Source: Modestobacter sp. VKM Ac-2977
Lineage (GTDB): Bacteria > Actinomycetota > Actinomycetes > Mycobacteriales > Geodermatophilaceae
Reading direction: 5' to 3'
Length of the DNA stretch: 64,000 nt
Assembly: GCF_026968045.1 (NCBI RefSeq)
Contig: NZ_JAPVBQ010000003.1
Location: 466,060-530,059, forward strand
Shown here one piece after another: positions 7,058-16,177 of the stretch. The translations under genes and the position numbers were made by a program. The notes under the pieces were generated by a model. The model saw only the letters and a list, made by a program, of their open reading frames with translations, made no database searches and was not told where the DNA came from. Position 1 is the first letter of the stretch; each line of letters opens with the position of its first letter.

Positions 7058-8316
7058 TAGACCAGGAAGCGGTAGGCGGTCGTGCCGGGGGCGAGCAGCT
7101 GGATCTTGAGCGGGCCCGCCTCGATCCGGGCCAGCAACGGCGCCAGGCCGTCGACGCTGCCCAGCTCGATGCCGGTCAGCGCCGCCCCGGTCTCCCGGTT
7201 GTCCCGCTTGACGTACTCGAACAGCACGATGTCGTCGTCCGGGCCGAGCACCTCGTCGAGGAACCGGCGCAGCGCCCCGGGCTCCTGCGGGAACTCGACC
7301 AGGAAGTAGTGCTTGAGCCCGCGGTGCACCAGTGACCGCTCGACCACCTCGGCGTACCGGCTGACGTCGTTGTTGCCGCCCGAGAGCAGGACGACGACGG
7401 TCTGGCCGGGCTCCACGACGACCGACCCCCCGGTGAGCGCCGCGCTGGCCAGGGCGCCGGCGGGCTCGGCGATCACCCCGTCGACCTGGTAGAGGTCGAG
7501 CATCTCGGTGCACACCTGCCCCTCGGGCACGGTCACCAGCTCCGCGCCGGAGTCACGCACCAGCGGGAAGGTCACGTCACCGGCCCGGCGCACCGAGGCG
7601 CCGTCGACGAAGGTGTCGATCTCGGCCAGCTCCACCGGCCGGCCGGCGGCCAGCGCCGCGGCCATGTTCGCCGCCCCGGCCGGTTCGACCCCCACCAGCC
7701 GGACGCCGGGCGCGTGCTCGCGCAGCCAGGTGCCGCAGCCGGCCAGCAGCCCGCCGCCACCGACCGGCAGGACGACGACGTCCGGCGGGGTGTCCAGCTG
7801 TTCGAGAAGCTCGCACGCGACGGTGGCCTGGCCGGCGACGGTCGACAGCGCGTCGAAGGCGGGCACCAGGGTGGCCCCGGTCATCGTGGCGTGCTCGGTC
7901 GCGGCGGCGGCTGCGTCGTCGTAGGTGTCGCCGTGGACGACGAGCTCGACCATGTCCCCGCCGAGCGCGGCGATCCGCTGCCGCTTCTGCCGCGGCGTCG
8001 TCCCGGGCACGAACACCCGGCCCCGGACGCCGAGCACCCGGCAGGCGTAGGCGACGCCCTGGCCGTGGTTGCCGGCGCTGGCGGTCACCGCCCCGGCGGC
8101 CCGGCCGGCGGCGTCCAGCTGGCTGATCGTGTTGTAGGCGCCGCGCACCTTGTACGAGCGGCCGACCTGCAGGTCCTCACGCTTCACCCACACGGCGGCG
8201 CCGGTGAGCTCGGAGAGCCGGGCGTTGCGCTGCAGCGGCGTCCGCTCGGCGACGCCGGCCAGCCGACTGGCGGCGGCGGTGACCTCGGCGGAGAAGGCGG
8301 TGCGGAGGGAGGTCAC
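7057..8316 (-). CDS. ilvA: Threonine ammonia-lyase (biosynthetic type)
   Basis: PLP enzyme that deaminates threonine to 2-oxobutanoate, the first step of isoleucine synthesis. 419 residues. The PLP lysine is Lys56 in SYKVRGA, the Gly-rich phosphate loop is VGGGGLLAG near 190, and SGGNND lies near 320. The C-terminal part (about 335-419, with KHYFLVEFPQEPGAL) is an ACT-like regulatory domain, which points to feedback control by isoleucine. The GTG at 8316 has GGGGAGGA upstream; the open frame reads further up without support. It stands alone in the window without other ilv genes. A catabolic TdcB role is less likely because of the ACT domain. Confidence 0.92.
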   Translation of the reverse strand: MTSLRTAFSAEVTAAASRLAGVAERTPLQRNARLSELTGAAVWVKREDLQVGRSYKVRGAYNTISQLDAAGRAAGAVTASAGNHGQGVAYACRVLGVRGRVFVPGTTPRQKRQRIAALGGDMVELVVHGDTYDDAAAAATEHATMTGATLVPAFDALSTVAGQATVACELLEQLDTPPDVVVLPVGGGGLLAGCGTWLREHAPGVRLVGVEPAGAANMAAALAAGRPVELAEIDTFVDGASVRRAGDVTFPLVRDSGAELVTVPEGQVCTEMLDLYQVDGVIAEPAGALASAALTGGSVVVEPGQTVVVLLSGGNNDVSRYAEVVERSLVHRGLKHYFLVEFPQEPGALRRFLDEVLGPDDDIVLFEYVKRDNRETGAALTGIELGSVDGLAPLLARIEAGPLKIQLLAPGTTAYRFLV

Positions 8317-8372
8317 CGGTCCATCCTCCCCGACGCCCCGCCGGCGTCGAGTGGCCAGTGGTGGTCGCCGGC

Positions 8373-8576
8373 CTACGCGTGTCGGCGCGTGTCGACGACC
8401 GCAACTGCGCACTCACCGGGAACCCGCCGGCCGGACGGGCGACGGTGGGGTGGGCGGCGACGGGGCTGGTGCCGCTGCTGCCGGGCCTCCTCGGCGAGCT
8501 GGCGGGCGGCGAGGACGCTGGCGCACTCGGCGCCGGTCCAGGCCGCGTCGTACCTGGTGGCGTCGTACCCGGCCAT
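8373..8576 (-). CDS. Possible small hypothetical protein coupled to the DUF4190 gene
   Basis: A 67-residue open frame whose ATG (8576-8574) overlaps the stop of the DUF4190 gene as TGATG, the arrangement seen for translationally coupled genes. The product starts MAGYDATRYDAAW and becomes very Arg-rich. No domain is recognised and there is no clear ribosome-binding site. Its end lies near a degenerate GTCGAGTG repeat. It could equally be chance reading of GC-rich DNA. Confidence 0.3.
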   Translation of the reverse strand: MAGYDATRYDAAWTGAECASVLAARQLAEEARQQRHQPRRRPPHRRPSGRRVPGECAVAVVDTRRHA

Positions 8577-8848
8577 CAGGAGCCGGCGCCGAAGGCGGCC
8601 CACAGGACCAGCGCGATGATCGCGAGCACCTGCAGCAGCGAGATGGTCATCCCGGCGAGGGCGAGACCGCGTCCGCGGCTGCCGTCCCGGCGGGTGTTGC
8701 GCAGGCCCAGGGCGCTGAACACGATGCCGAGCGGGAAGAGGACGAAGGCGAAGACCAGACCGAGGACTGCCATGGCGTCGGTGCCCACGGCGCGGCCGGG
8801 CCAGTTCTCCGGGTCGAGGTGGACGGTGGACGTCTGCGTGTCGTTCAT
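8576..8848 (-). CDS. DUF4190 domain small membrane protein
   Basis: Membrane protein of 90 residues with two hydrophobic helices. The first (AVLGLVFAFVLFPLGIVFSALGL) is followed by a basic linker RNTRRDGSRGRG and the second (ALAGMTISLLQVLAIIALVLWAAF). This two-helix hairpin with a Gly-rich turn is typical of DUF4190 proteins. The function is unknown. The ATG at 8848 is the most downstream start that keeps the polar N-terminus MNDTQTS; an extra 12 codons upstream are possible. It is divergent from the two-component system that starts at 8970. Confidence 0.7.
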   Translation of the reverse strand: MNDTQTSTVHLDPENWPGRAVGTDAMAVLGLVFAFVLFPLGIVFSALGLRNTRRDGSRGRGLALAGMTISLLQVLAIIALVLWAAFGAGS

Positions 8849-8969
8849 GGCACGAGCCTGTCCGGCGCCGGGGGGTGCGGGCATCGCCCGGAGGTGGTCG
8901 GCTCGTTGCTACGAAAGTCGCAGGTCATCGACCCGCTCCTCAGCCCGTCGGGGGACGGCGTGGGGCCGG

Positions 8970-10226
8970 ATGATCTCTACGCTCACCCCCGTGGAGACGA
9001 GTGGCGGGGCGGCCGTCGAGGTGGCCGGTGGCCGACGGTGGCCCTGGGCTCGGCTGCGCGACCTGGCCTTCGTGGCGCTCGGTGTCCTGGGGGCGGCCAC
9101 CCTGGTCATCGGTGAGGGGTCGGTGGCGGACATCCCCACCTGGACCTGGCTGCAGGCCCTGGGCACGCTGACGGTCGCCGTCGCCCTGTGGTGGCGCCGG
9201 CGGTACCCGGTGCACGTGGCGCTGCTGGGCTGCGTCGTCGTGGCCGTGGGGGGCTCGTGGCTGCCGGTCTGGCTGGCCCTGCTGACCGTGGCCATCCGGC
9301 ACCGCGACCGGTGGCTGGCGCTGGTGGTGGCCGCAGCACTGGCCGCCCTGGTGGCGAACGGCGCGACCGAGATCGGGCTCGACCTGGTGTTCGCCGATCC
9401 CCTGTACGCCGTCGTCACGGCGGCCTTCGCGGTGGCGATGATCGGGTTCCCGGTGCTGCTGGGCGCCTACCTCGGTGCCCGCCGCGACCTGGTGCAGTCG
9501 CTGCAGGAGCGGGTCGCCCAGACCCAGGCCGAGCAGCGGCTGCGCGTCGAGCAGACCCGTCAGGCCGAGCGCACCCGCATCGCCCGGGAGATGCACGACG
9601 TGCTGGCGCACCGCATGTCCCTGGTGGCGCTGCACGCCGGCGGCCTGGAGGTGAACCCGACGGCCGGCCCGGCCGAGGTCGAGCAGTCCGCCGCCCTCAT
9701 CCGCACGACCGCCCGGCAGGCCCTGGAGGAGCTCCGCACGGTCCTGGGGGTGCTGCGCGCCGACACCAGCCTGCCCGAGCCGGTCGATCCGGCCGAGGCG
9801 GAGCTGCTGCCGCAGCCCACCCTCGCCGACGTCGACCGGCTGGTCCGGGCGAGCGCCGAGGCAGGTGTCGCCGTGCAGCTGCACACCGACCTGCCGACCG
9901 GGCAGACCCCGCCCCCGCTGGTCGGCCGCACCGCGCACCGGGTCGTGCGTGAGGCCCTCACGAACGTGCACAAGCACGCCGCCGGGGGCACGGCCACCGT
10001 GCTGCTGGCCGGCGAGCCGGGCAGCGGTCTGCAGGTGCGGGTGCACAACAGTGCCCCCGTGGCGGCGGCGGCACCGTTGGTGCCCGGGGCCGGCCTGGGG
10101 CTCCTGGGGCTGCGCGAACGGGTGGAGCTGGTGGGTGGCCGGCTCAGCACGGGAGCGCAGCCCGACGGCTTCCTGGTGCACGCCGACCTGCCCTGGCCCG
10201 ATCGTGCCGAAGGAGACCTCACATGA
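8970..10226 (+). CDS. DesK-type sensor histidine kinase
   Basis: Membrane sensor kinase, 418 residues. Several N-terminal hydrophobic helices (about residues 25-160) form the sensor. A coiled linker follows, then the HisKA_3 dimerisation domain with phospho-His209 in REMHDVLAHRMS, and a HATPase domain with N-box REALTNVHKHA and G-box GLGLLGLRERVE. It should phosphorylate the response regulator whose ATG overlaps its stop. Start is uncertain: ATG 8970, or an in-frame GTG at 8991 that could be leaderless because a TACGCT box precedes it. The signal is unknown. Confidence 0.92.
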   Translation: MISTLTPVETSGGAAVEVAGGRRWPWARLRDLAFVALGVLGAATLVIGEGSVADIPTWTWLQALGTLTVAVALWWRRRYPVHVALLGCVVVAVGGSWLPVWLALLTVAIRHRDRWLALVVAAALAALVANGATEIGLDLVFADPLYAVVTAAFAVAMIGFPVLLGAYLGARRDLVQSLQERVAQTQAEQRLRVEQTRQAERTRIAREMHDVLAHRMSLVALHAGGLEVNPTAGPAEVEQSAALIRTTARQALEELRTVLGVLRADTSLPEPVDPAEAELLPQPTLADVDRLVRASAEAGVAVQLHTDLPTGQTPPPLVGRTAHRVVREALTNVHKHAAGGTATVLLAGEPGSGLQVRVHNSAPVAAAAPLVPGAGLGLLGLRERVELVGGRLSTGAQPDGFLVHADLPWPDRAEGDLT

Positions 10227-10894
10227 GCGGGTCGGCAGCCGAGCCCGTGCGCCTGCTGCTCGTCGACGACGACGCGCTGGTGCGCGCCGGTCTGCGCGCC
10301 GTCCTGGCCAGCGCCCCGGACCTGCGCGTGGTCGGTGAGGCCGGGGACGGCGCGGACGCGATCGACGCCGTGCTGCGCCACCGGCCGGACGTCGTCCTGA
10401 TGGACGTGCGGATGCCGCGGATGGACGGGCTGGCCGCCACGGCCGCGCTCACCGCCCGCCCCGACGCCCCCCGGGTCCTGGTGCTGACCACCTTCGACCT
10501 GGACGAGCACGTCTTCGGTGCGCTGCAGGCCGGGGCCAGCGGCTTCCTGCTCAAGGACACGCCACCGCGGGAGCTGGTCCAGGCGGTCCGGGTGGTCGCC
10601 GCCGGCGAGGCCATGCTCTCCCCGACCGCCACCCGGCGGCTGATCACCCGCTACACCGACACGGGCGCCGACGTCCGCCGCCAGGACGCGCTGGCGCGGA
10701 TCGAGACCCTCACCGACCGGGAGCGCGAGGTGCTGCTGGCCGTGGGGCGGGGCCTGTCCAACGCCGAGATCGGCAAGGAGCTGTTCCTCAGCGAGGCCAC
10801 GGTGAAGTCCCACGTCTCGCGGGTCTTCACCAAGCTGGGCACGGCCAACCGCGTCCAGGTGGCGATCCTGGCCCACGTCGCCGGGCTCCTCTGA
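10223..10894 (+). CDS. NarL/LuxR-family response regulator
   Basis: Response regulator of 223 residues with an N-terminal receiver (acidic pair in LLVDDDALV, phospho-Asp61 in VVLMDVRMPRMDG, Lys in FLLKD) and a C-terminal LuxR helix-turn-helix (LTDREREVLLAVGRGLSNAEIGKELFLSEATVKSHVSRVFTKL). Its ATG overlaps the kinase stop (ATGA), a firm sign that the two work as a pair. Targets are unknown; a neighbour such as the divergent DUF4190 gene is a candidate. The stop is 7 bases from the end of the convergent SDR gene. Confidence 0.95.
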   Translation: MSGSAAEPVRLLLVDDDALVRAGLRAVLASAPDLRVVGEAGDGADAIDAVLRHRPDVVLMDVRMPRMDGLAATAALTARPDAPRVLVLTTFDLDEHVFGALQAGASGFLLKDTPPRELVQAVRVVAAGEAMLSPTATRRLITRYTDTGADVRRQDALARIETLTDREREVLLAVGRGLSNAEIGKELFLSEATVKSHVSRVFTKLGTANRVQVAILAHVAGLL

Positions 10895-10901
10895 CCGGGC
10901 G

Positions 10902-11822
10902 TCAGATGCCCCGGGAGCTGCCGCGCGTCGCCTCCTTCTCCGGCACCGGGGCGAAGACGTTGCCGGTGGTCGGCGGCACCGGGTCGCGGCCCATGCTGAA
11001 CGCCTTGAGCAGCGGGCCGACCAGGGCGTCGAACACCGGTGGGAAGAGCCGGAACCCGGCGATGATCACCGGGTTGGCGAAGCCGGACTGCTTGAGCCGG
11101 CGCGGGTTCGCCACCCGGTCCAGCACGGCCCGGGCGACCCGCTCCGGGGTGTAGACCGGCGGCGGCGGGTGGGCGCTGTTGCCCAGCACGGTGGCCGCCT
11201 GGTCGTAGATCGGTGTGGTGACGCCGCCAGGGGCGACGGCGGAGACGTGCACGTCGGGCAGTTCGCGCAGCTCCTGCTGCAGCGTCCGGATGAGCCCGAG
11301 CTGGCCCCACTTGGCGGTGACGTAGGCGCTCATGGTCGGGGCGGTGATCGAGGCGAGCAGCGAGCTGACCACGACGAGCGAGCCCCGGCGTTGGGCACGG
11401 AACACCGGCACGACCGCCTGGAAGACGTGGAACGTGCCCTGGACAGCGGTGTCGACCACGCGCTGGAAGACGGCGGGGTCCAGGTCCTCGACCCGGCCGT
11501 AGGCCATCACGGTGGCGGAGTGGACGACGACGTCCAGCCGGCCGAAGGTGCTCGTCGCGCGGTCGACGGCGGCCTGCACGGCCGGGGCCTCCAGGACGTC
11601 GGCCGGCACGCACTCGACGGCCGCGGCACCGGCGGCGCGGCAGTCGGCCGCGGCGTCGGCGAGCGTGCTGGCGCTGCGGGACACCAGCACGAGGGAGGCT
11701 CCGCGGCGGGCGAACCCGATCGCGCTGGCCCGGCCGATGCCGCTGGAGGCGCCGAAGACGAGCACGACCTCTCTCAGCTCGCGGGCGGAGGAGACGTCGT
11801 CAGCCGGGGTCTGCTCGGTCAC
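10902..11822 (-). CDS. SDR-family oxidoreductase
   Basis: Short-chain dehydrogenase with cofactor motif GASSGIGRA, followed by basic residues that suggest NADP(H), and the catalytic Tyr-Lys in SAYVTAKWG preceded by Ser in VVVSSLLAS. It has 306 residues, longer than the classical 250 because of a C-terminal tail (about 220-306) with RRLKQSGFANPVIIAGFRLFP. The substrate is unknown. The GTG at 11822 was chosen as the start near the Rossmann fold; no good ribosome-binding site is seen there, and the frame reads on to 11933, which would overlap the pyc promoter. Confidence 0.85.
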   Translation of the reverse strand: MTEQTPADDVSSARELREVVLVFGASSGIGRASAIGFARRGASLVLVSRSASTLADAAADCRAAGAAAVECVPADVLEAPAVQAAVDRATSTFGRLDVVVHSATVMAYGRVEDLDPAVFQRVVDTAVQGTFHVFQAVVPVFRAQRRGSLVVVSSLLASITAPTMSAYVTAKWGQLGLIRTLQQELRELPDVHVSAVAPGGVTTPIYDQAATVLGNSAHPPPPVYTPERVARAVLDRVANPRRLKQSGFANPVIIAGFRLFPPVFDALVGPLLKAFSMGRDPVPPTTGNVFAPVPEKEATRGSSRGI

Positions 11823-11858
11823 GCCGGGGGGGCTACCCGGCCCGGCGCCCCGGCACGC

Positions 11859-11874
11859 CTGTTGCGCGCAACAG
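11859..11874. promoter_or_regulatory. 16-base palindrome in the SDR/pyc divergent region
   Basis: CTGTTGCGCGCAACAG is a perfect palindrome. It lies just upstream of a likely pyc promoter whose -10 box is TAGCGT (11901-11906), and 37 bases upstream of the SDR start. It looks like the operator of a dimeric regulator, but the regulator is not identifiable here. Confidence 0.5.
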
Positions 11875-11935
11875 AACAGACGGGCAGCTGGGCGCGCCGC
11901 TAGCGTCGGCCCCCACCGACCCGAGAGGGGCACCC

Positions 11936-14900
11936 GTGTTCGACAAGGTCCTGGTCGCCAACCGCGGCGAGATCGCCGTGCGCGCCTTCCGCGCCGCCTA
12001 CGAGCTGGGCGCCGGGACGGTCGCCGTCTTCCCCCACGAGGACCGGAACTCCGTCCACCGGCTGAAGGCCGACGAGAGCTACGAGATCGGCGAGCCCGGC
12101 CACCCGGTGCGGGCCTACCTCGACGTCGCCGAGATCGTCCGGGCCGCCCAGCGCGCCGGCGCCGACGCCGTCTACCCCGGCTACGGCTTCCTGTCGGAGA
12201 ACCCCGACCTGGCCGAGGCCTGCGCGCGGGCCGGGATCACCTTCGTCGGCCCGAGCGCCGCCGTCCTGGAGCTGACCGGGGACAAGTCCCGGGCGATCGC
12301 CGCGGCCCGTGAGGCCGGCCTCCCCGTGCTGCAGGGCACCGAGCCCAGCGACGACGTCGACGAGCTGCTGGCCGCCGCGGACGCGATCGAGGGCCCGGTC
12401 TTCGTCAAGGCCGTCGCCGGCGGCGGCGGGCGCGGCATGCGCCGGGTCGAGCAGCGCGACCAGCTGCGCAGTGCCATCGAGGCGGCGATGCGGGAGGCGG
12501 AGTCGGCGTTCGGGGACGCGACCGTCTTCCTGGAACAGGCGGTGATCGACCCCCGGCACATCGAGGTGCAGATCCTGGCCGACGGGCAGGGGGACGTCAT
12601 CCACCTTTACGAGCGCGACTGCTCGGTGCAGCGCCGGCACCAGAAGGTCATCGAGATCGCCCCGGCGCCGAACCTGGACCCGGCCCTGCGTGAGCGGATC
12701 TGCGCCGACGCCGTCGCCTTCGCCCGGCAGATCGGGTACAGCTGCGCGGGCACGGTGGAGTTCCTGGTCGACCGCGAGGGCCGGCACGTCTTCATCGAGA
12801 TGAACCCGCGGATCCAGGTCGAGCACACGGTCACCGAGGAGGTCACCGACGTCGACCTGGTGGGCAGCCAGCTGCGGATCGCGGCGGGGGAGACGCTCGC
12901 GGACCTGGGGCTGACCCAGGAGTCGATCGTGCTGCGCGGGGCGGCGCTGCAGACCCGGATCACCACCGAGGACCCGGCCAACGGCTTCCGCCCGGACACC
13001 GGCCGGATCACCGCCTACCGCTCGCCCGGCGGCGCCGGCGTGCGGCTGGACGGCGCCGCCACCCTGGGCGCCGAGGTGGGCGCGCACTTCGACTCGATGC
13101 TGGTCAAGCTCACCTGCCGCGGCCGCACCTGGGACATCGCGGTGGCCCGGGCCCGCCGCGCCGTGGCCGAGTTCCGCATCCGGGGGGTGTCGACGAACAT
13201 CCCGTTCCTGCAGGCGGTGCTGGACGACCCGGACTTCCGGGCCGGCCGGGTGACGACGTCGTTCATCGAGGAGCGGCCCGAGCTGCTCACCGCCCGCAGC
13301 TCCGCCGACCGCGGCACCAAGATGCTCACCTACCTGGCCGACGTCACGGTCAACGCCCCGCACGGTGAGCGCCCGCACCTGGTCGACCCGGTCGAGAAAC
13401 TCCCGCGGTTGGACCTGGCGCTGCACCCGCTGGACGGCTCCCGCGACCGGCTGCGCGAGCTGGGGCCCGAGCGGTTCGCCGCCGACCTGCGCGCGCAGAA
13501 GGCCCTCGCGGTCACCGACACCACCTTCCGGGACGCGCACCAGTCGCTGCTGGCCACCCGGGTGCGCACCAAGGACCTGCTGGCCGTGGCCGGGCACGTG
13601 GCGCGGGCGACCCCGCAGCTGCTGTCGATCGAGGCCTGGGGCGGGGCGACCTACGACGTCGCGCTGCGGTTCCTGCACGAGGACCCGTGGGAGCGGCTGG
13701 CCGCACTGCGCGAGGCGGTGCCGAACATCTGCCTGCAGATGCTGCTGCGCGGCCGCAACACCGTCGGCTACACCCCCTACCCGGAGCAGGTGACGACGAC
13801 GTTCGTCGCCGAGGCCGCGCGCACCGGCATCGACGTCTTCCGGGTGTTCGACGCGCTCAACGACGTCAGCCAGATGCGCCCGGCGATCGACGCCGTCCGG
13901 GAGACCGGGACGGCGGTCGCCGAGGTCGCGCTCTGCTACACCGCCGACCTCTCCGACCCCGCCGAGACGCTGTACGACCTCTCCTACTACCTCCGGCTGG
14001 CCGAGCAGATCGTCGAGGCCGGGGCGCACGTGCTGGCGATCAAGGACATGGCCGGGCTGCTCCGCCCGCCGGCGGCGGCCACCCTGGTCACCGCGCTGCG
14101 CGAGCGGTTCGACCTGCCGGTGCACCTGCACACCCACGACACCCCCGGCGGGCAGCTGGCCACCCTGATGGCGGCCTGGCAGGCCGGGGTCGACGCGGTG
14201 GACGGCGCCAGCGCGGCACTGGCCGGGACGACGTCCCAGCCGGCGCTGAGCAGCATCGTCGCCGCCACCGACCACACCGAGCGGTCGACCGGCCTGGACC
14301 TGACGCGCGTCAACGACCTGGAGCCCTACTGGGAGTCGGTCCGCCGGGTCTACGCGCCCTTCGAGTCCGGGCTGCCGGCGCCGACCGGGCGGGTCTACAC
14401 CCACGAGATCCCCGGCGGGCAGCTGTCCAACCTGCGCCAGCAGGCGATCGCCCTGGGGCTGGGGCAGCGGTTCGAGGAGGTCGAGGCGATGTACGCCGCG
14501 GCCGACCGGCTGCTCGGCCGGCTGGTCAAGGTCACGCCGTCGTCGAAGGTGGTCGGTGACCTGGCGCTGCAGCTGGTCGGTGCGGGGGTGGACGTCGAGG
14601 AGTTCGCCGCCGACCCGGGGCGCTTCGACCTGCCCGACTCGGTGGTCGCGTTCCTGCGCGGCGAGCTGGGCGACCCGCCCGGTGGCTGGCCGGAGCCGTT
14701 CCGCACCAAGGCGCTGCAGGGACGGCGCCCCGCCGAGCCACCGGCCGAGCTCTCGGACGAGGACCTGGCAGGTCTGGCGGAGGCGCCGCGGCCGACGCTG
14801 AACCGGCTGCTGTTCCCCGGCCCGACCAAGGAGCTCCAGGAGCACCGGGAGGCCTACGGGGACACCTCGGTGCTGCCGAGCAAGGAGTTCCTCTACGGCC

Positions 14901-15313
14901 TGCGCCAGGGGGTCGAGCACTCGGTCGACCTGGAGCCCGGCGTGCGGCTGCTCATCGCGATCGAGGCGATCTCCGACGCCGACGAGCGGGGGATGCGCAC
15001 GGTGATGTGCACGCTCAACGGCCAGCTCCGGCCGGTCTCGGTGCGGGACCGGTCCGTCACGTCCGACGTCCAGCCCACCGAGAAGGCCGACCGCAGCGAC
15101 CCCGGGCAGGTGGCCGCACCGTTCGCCGGGGTGGTCAGCCTGTCCGTCGCCGAGGGCGACATGGTGGAGGCGGGCGCGCAGCTGGCCACCATCGAGGCGA
15201 TGAAGATGGAGGCCGCGATCACCGCGCCACGGGCCGGCACGGTCTCCCGGGTGGCGATCAGCGCCGTCCAGCATGTCGAGGGCGGTGACCTGCTCGTCGT
15301 CCTGGGCGGCTAG
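11936..15313 (+). CDS. pyc: Pyruvate carboxylase
   Basis: Biotin enzyme converting pyruvate, bicarbonate and ATP to oxaloacetate, the main anaplerotic step. 1125 residues in a single chain, normal for the alpha-4 form. Biotin carboxylase domain about 1-450 ([11 protein letters not shown] loop, [15 protein letters not shown]), carboxyltransferase about 500-800 ([17 protein letters not shown]; metal site HLHTHDT), conserved PYC domain, and a biotinyl domain with Lys1090 in AMKMEA. GTG start with GAGAGGGG upstream. It pairs functionally with PEP carboxykinase at 43.9 kb. Its stop codon overlaps that of the next, convergent gene within CTAG. Confidence 0.97.
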   Translation: MFDKVLVANRGEIAVRAFRAAYELGAGTVAVFPHEDRNSVHRLKADESYEIGEPGHPVRAYLDVAEIVRAAQRAGADAVYPGYGFLSENPDLAEACARAGITFVGPSAAVLELTGDKSRAIAAAREAGLPVLQGTEPSDDVDELLAAADAIEGPVFVKAVAGGGGRGMRRVEQRDQLRSAIEAAMREAESAFGDATVFLEQAVIDPRHIEVQILADGQGDVIHLYERDCSVQRRHQKVIEIAPAPNLDPALRERICADAVAFARQIGYSCAGTVEFLVDREGRHVFIEMNPRIQVEHTVTEEVTDVDLVGSQLRIAAGETLADLGLTQESIVLRGAALQTRITTEDPANGFRPDTGRITAYRSPGGAGVRLDGAATLGAEVGAHFDSMLVKLTCRGRTWDIAVARARRAVAEFRIRGVSTNIPFLQAVLDDPDFRAGRVTTSFIEERPELLTARSSADRGTKMLTYLADVTVNAPHGERPHLVDPVEKLPRLDLALHPLDGSRDRLRELGPERFAADLRAQKALAVTDTTFRDAHQSLLATRVRTKDLLAVAGHVARATPQLLSIEAWGGATYDVALRFLHEDPWERLAALREAVPNICLQMLLRGRNTVGYTPYPEQVTTTFVAEAARTGIDVFRVFDALNDVSQMRPAIDAVRETGTAVAEVALCYTADLSDPAETLYDLSYYLRLAEQIVEAGAHVLAIKDMAGLLRPPAAATLVTALRERFDLPVHLHTHDTPGGQLATLMAAWQAGVDAVDGASAALAGTTSQPALSSIVAATDHTERSTGLDLTRVNDLEPYWESVRRVYAPFESGLPAPTGRVYTHEIPGGQLSNLRQQAIALGLGQRFEEVEAMYAAADRLLGRLVKVTPSSKVVGDLALQLVGAGVDVEEFAADPGRFDLPDSVVAFLRGELGDPPGGWPEPFRTKALQGRRPAEPPAELSDEDLAGLAEAPRPTLNRLLFPGPTKELQEHREAYGDTSVLPSKEFLYGLRQGVEHSVDLEPGVRLLIAIEAISDADERGMRTVMCTLNGQLRPVSVRDRSVTSDVQPTEKADRSDPGQVAAPFAGVVSLSVAEGDMVEAGAQLATIEAMKMEAAITAPRAGTVSRVAISAVQHVEGGDLLVVLGG

Positions 15314-16074
15314 CGGGCGGTCCAGCCGCCGTCCACGGTCAGGGTGTGGCCGGTGACCAGGGAGGCCGCCGGGGAGGCGAGGAACGCGACGGCGGTGGCG
15401 ACCTCCTCCGGCCGGCCGATCCGGTGCAGTGCGGCGATCCGGTCGACCACGTCGGCACGGAACGCCGGGTCGGACAGCGCCGGCTCGGTGCCCGGCGTCT
15501 CGATGAAGGTCGGCGCCACGGCGTTGACCCGGATGCCCAGCTCGCCCCACTCGACGGCCAGGCACCGGGTCAGGTGGATGACGGCGGCCTTCGCGGTGCA
15601 GTAGGCGGACTCGCCGGGCAGCGCGACCAGCCCGGCCTGCGAGGCGACGTTGACGATCGCCCCGCCGCCGGCCCGGGCCATGTGCCGGGCGGCGTGCTGG
15701 GCGAGGAAGAACGTCGAGCGGGTGTTGCGGGACCAGACGGCGTCGAAGTCCGCCTCGGTCAGCTCCAGCGCCGAGGCCATCACCCCACCGCCGGCGTTGT
15801 TGACCAGCACGTCGACCGACCCGAGCTCGTCGACCACCCGGTCGATCGCCGCCCGGCTCTGGGACAGGTCGGTGACGTCCATCGGGACGGCGACCACCCG
15901 GCGTCCGAGCGCGGCGATCTCCCCGGCGAGCCCGCCGTCGGCCGCGACGTCCCGGAGGCCCAGGCCGACGTCGGCGCCGGCGGCCGCGAGCTCCAGGGCG
16001 ACCGCCCGGCCGATGCCCCGCGCCGCCCCGGTGACCACCGCGACCTTGCCCTCGAGAGCTCCGTCGTGCGCCAT
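15310..16074 (-). CDS. SDR-family oxidoreductase (FabG-like)
   Basis: Classical short-chain dehydrogenase of 254 residues. Cofactor motif [14 protein letters not shown] motif; catalytic Ser, Tyr and Lys in [21 protein letters not shown]-terminal [10 protein letters not shown] as in 3-oxoacyl-ACP reductase-like enzymes. Such proteins reduce or oxidise many keto/alcohol substrates, so the substrate is not assigned. ATG at 16074 with AGGAGGACCGAC directly before it. It is tail-to-tail with pyc, sharing the CTAG tetranucleotide for both stops, so there is no room for a terminator between them. Confidence 0.9.
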   Translation of the reverse strand: MAHDGALEGKVAVVTGAARGIGRAVALELAAAGADVGLGLRDVAADGGLAGEIAALGRRVVAVPMDVTDLSQSRAAIDRVVDELGSVDVLVNNAGGGVMASALELTEADFDAVWSRNTRSTFFLAQHAARHMARAGGGAIVNVASQAGLVALPGESAYCTAKAAVIHLTRCLAVEWGELGIRVNAVAPTFIETPGTEPALSDPAFRADVVDRIAALHRIGRPEEVATAVAFLASPAASLVTGHTLTVDGGWTAR

Positions 16075-16177
16075 GTCGGTCCTCCTGGTGGTCCGTGCCG
16101 CCGCACGGTCGTCCGGCGGGCAGGACGGGTCGTCCGGCGGATTCCGCGCCGTCACATCCGCAGGGTAGGAACAGCGC

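Noticed and set aside
8341-8420. Complete GTCGAGTG-type hairpin upstream of ilvA
   Set aside because: Only the left core (GTCGAGTGG) is intact; the right arm is too degenerate, so it is mentioned but not listed as a feature.
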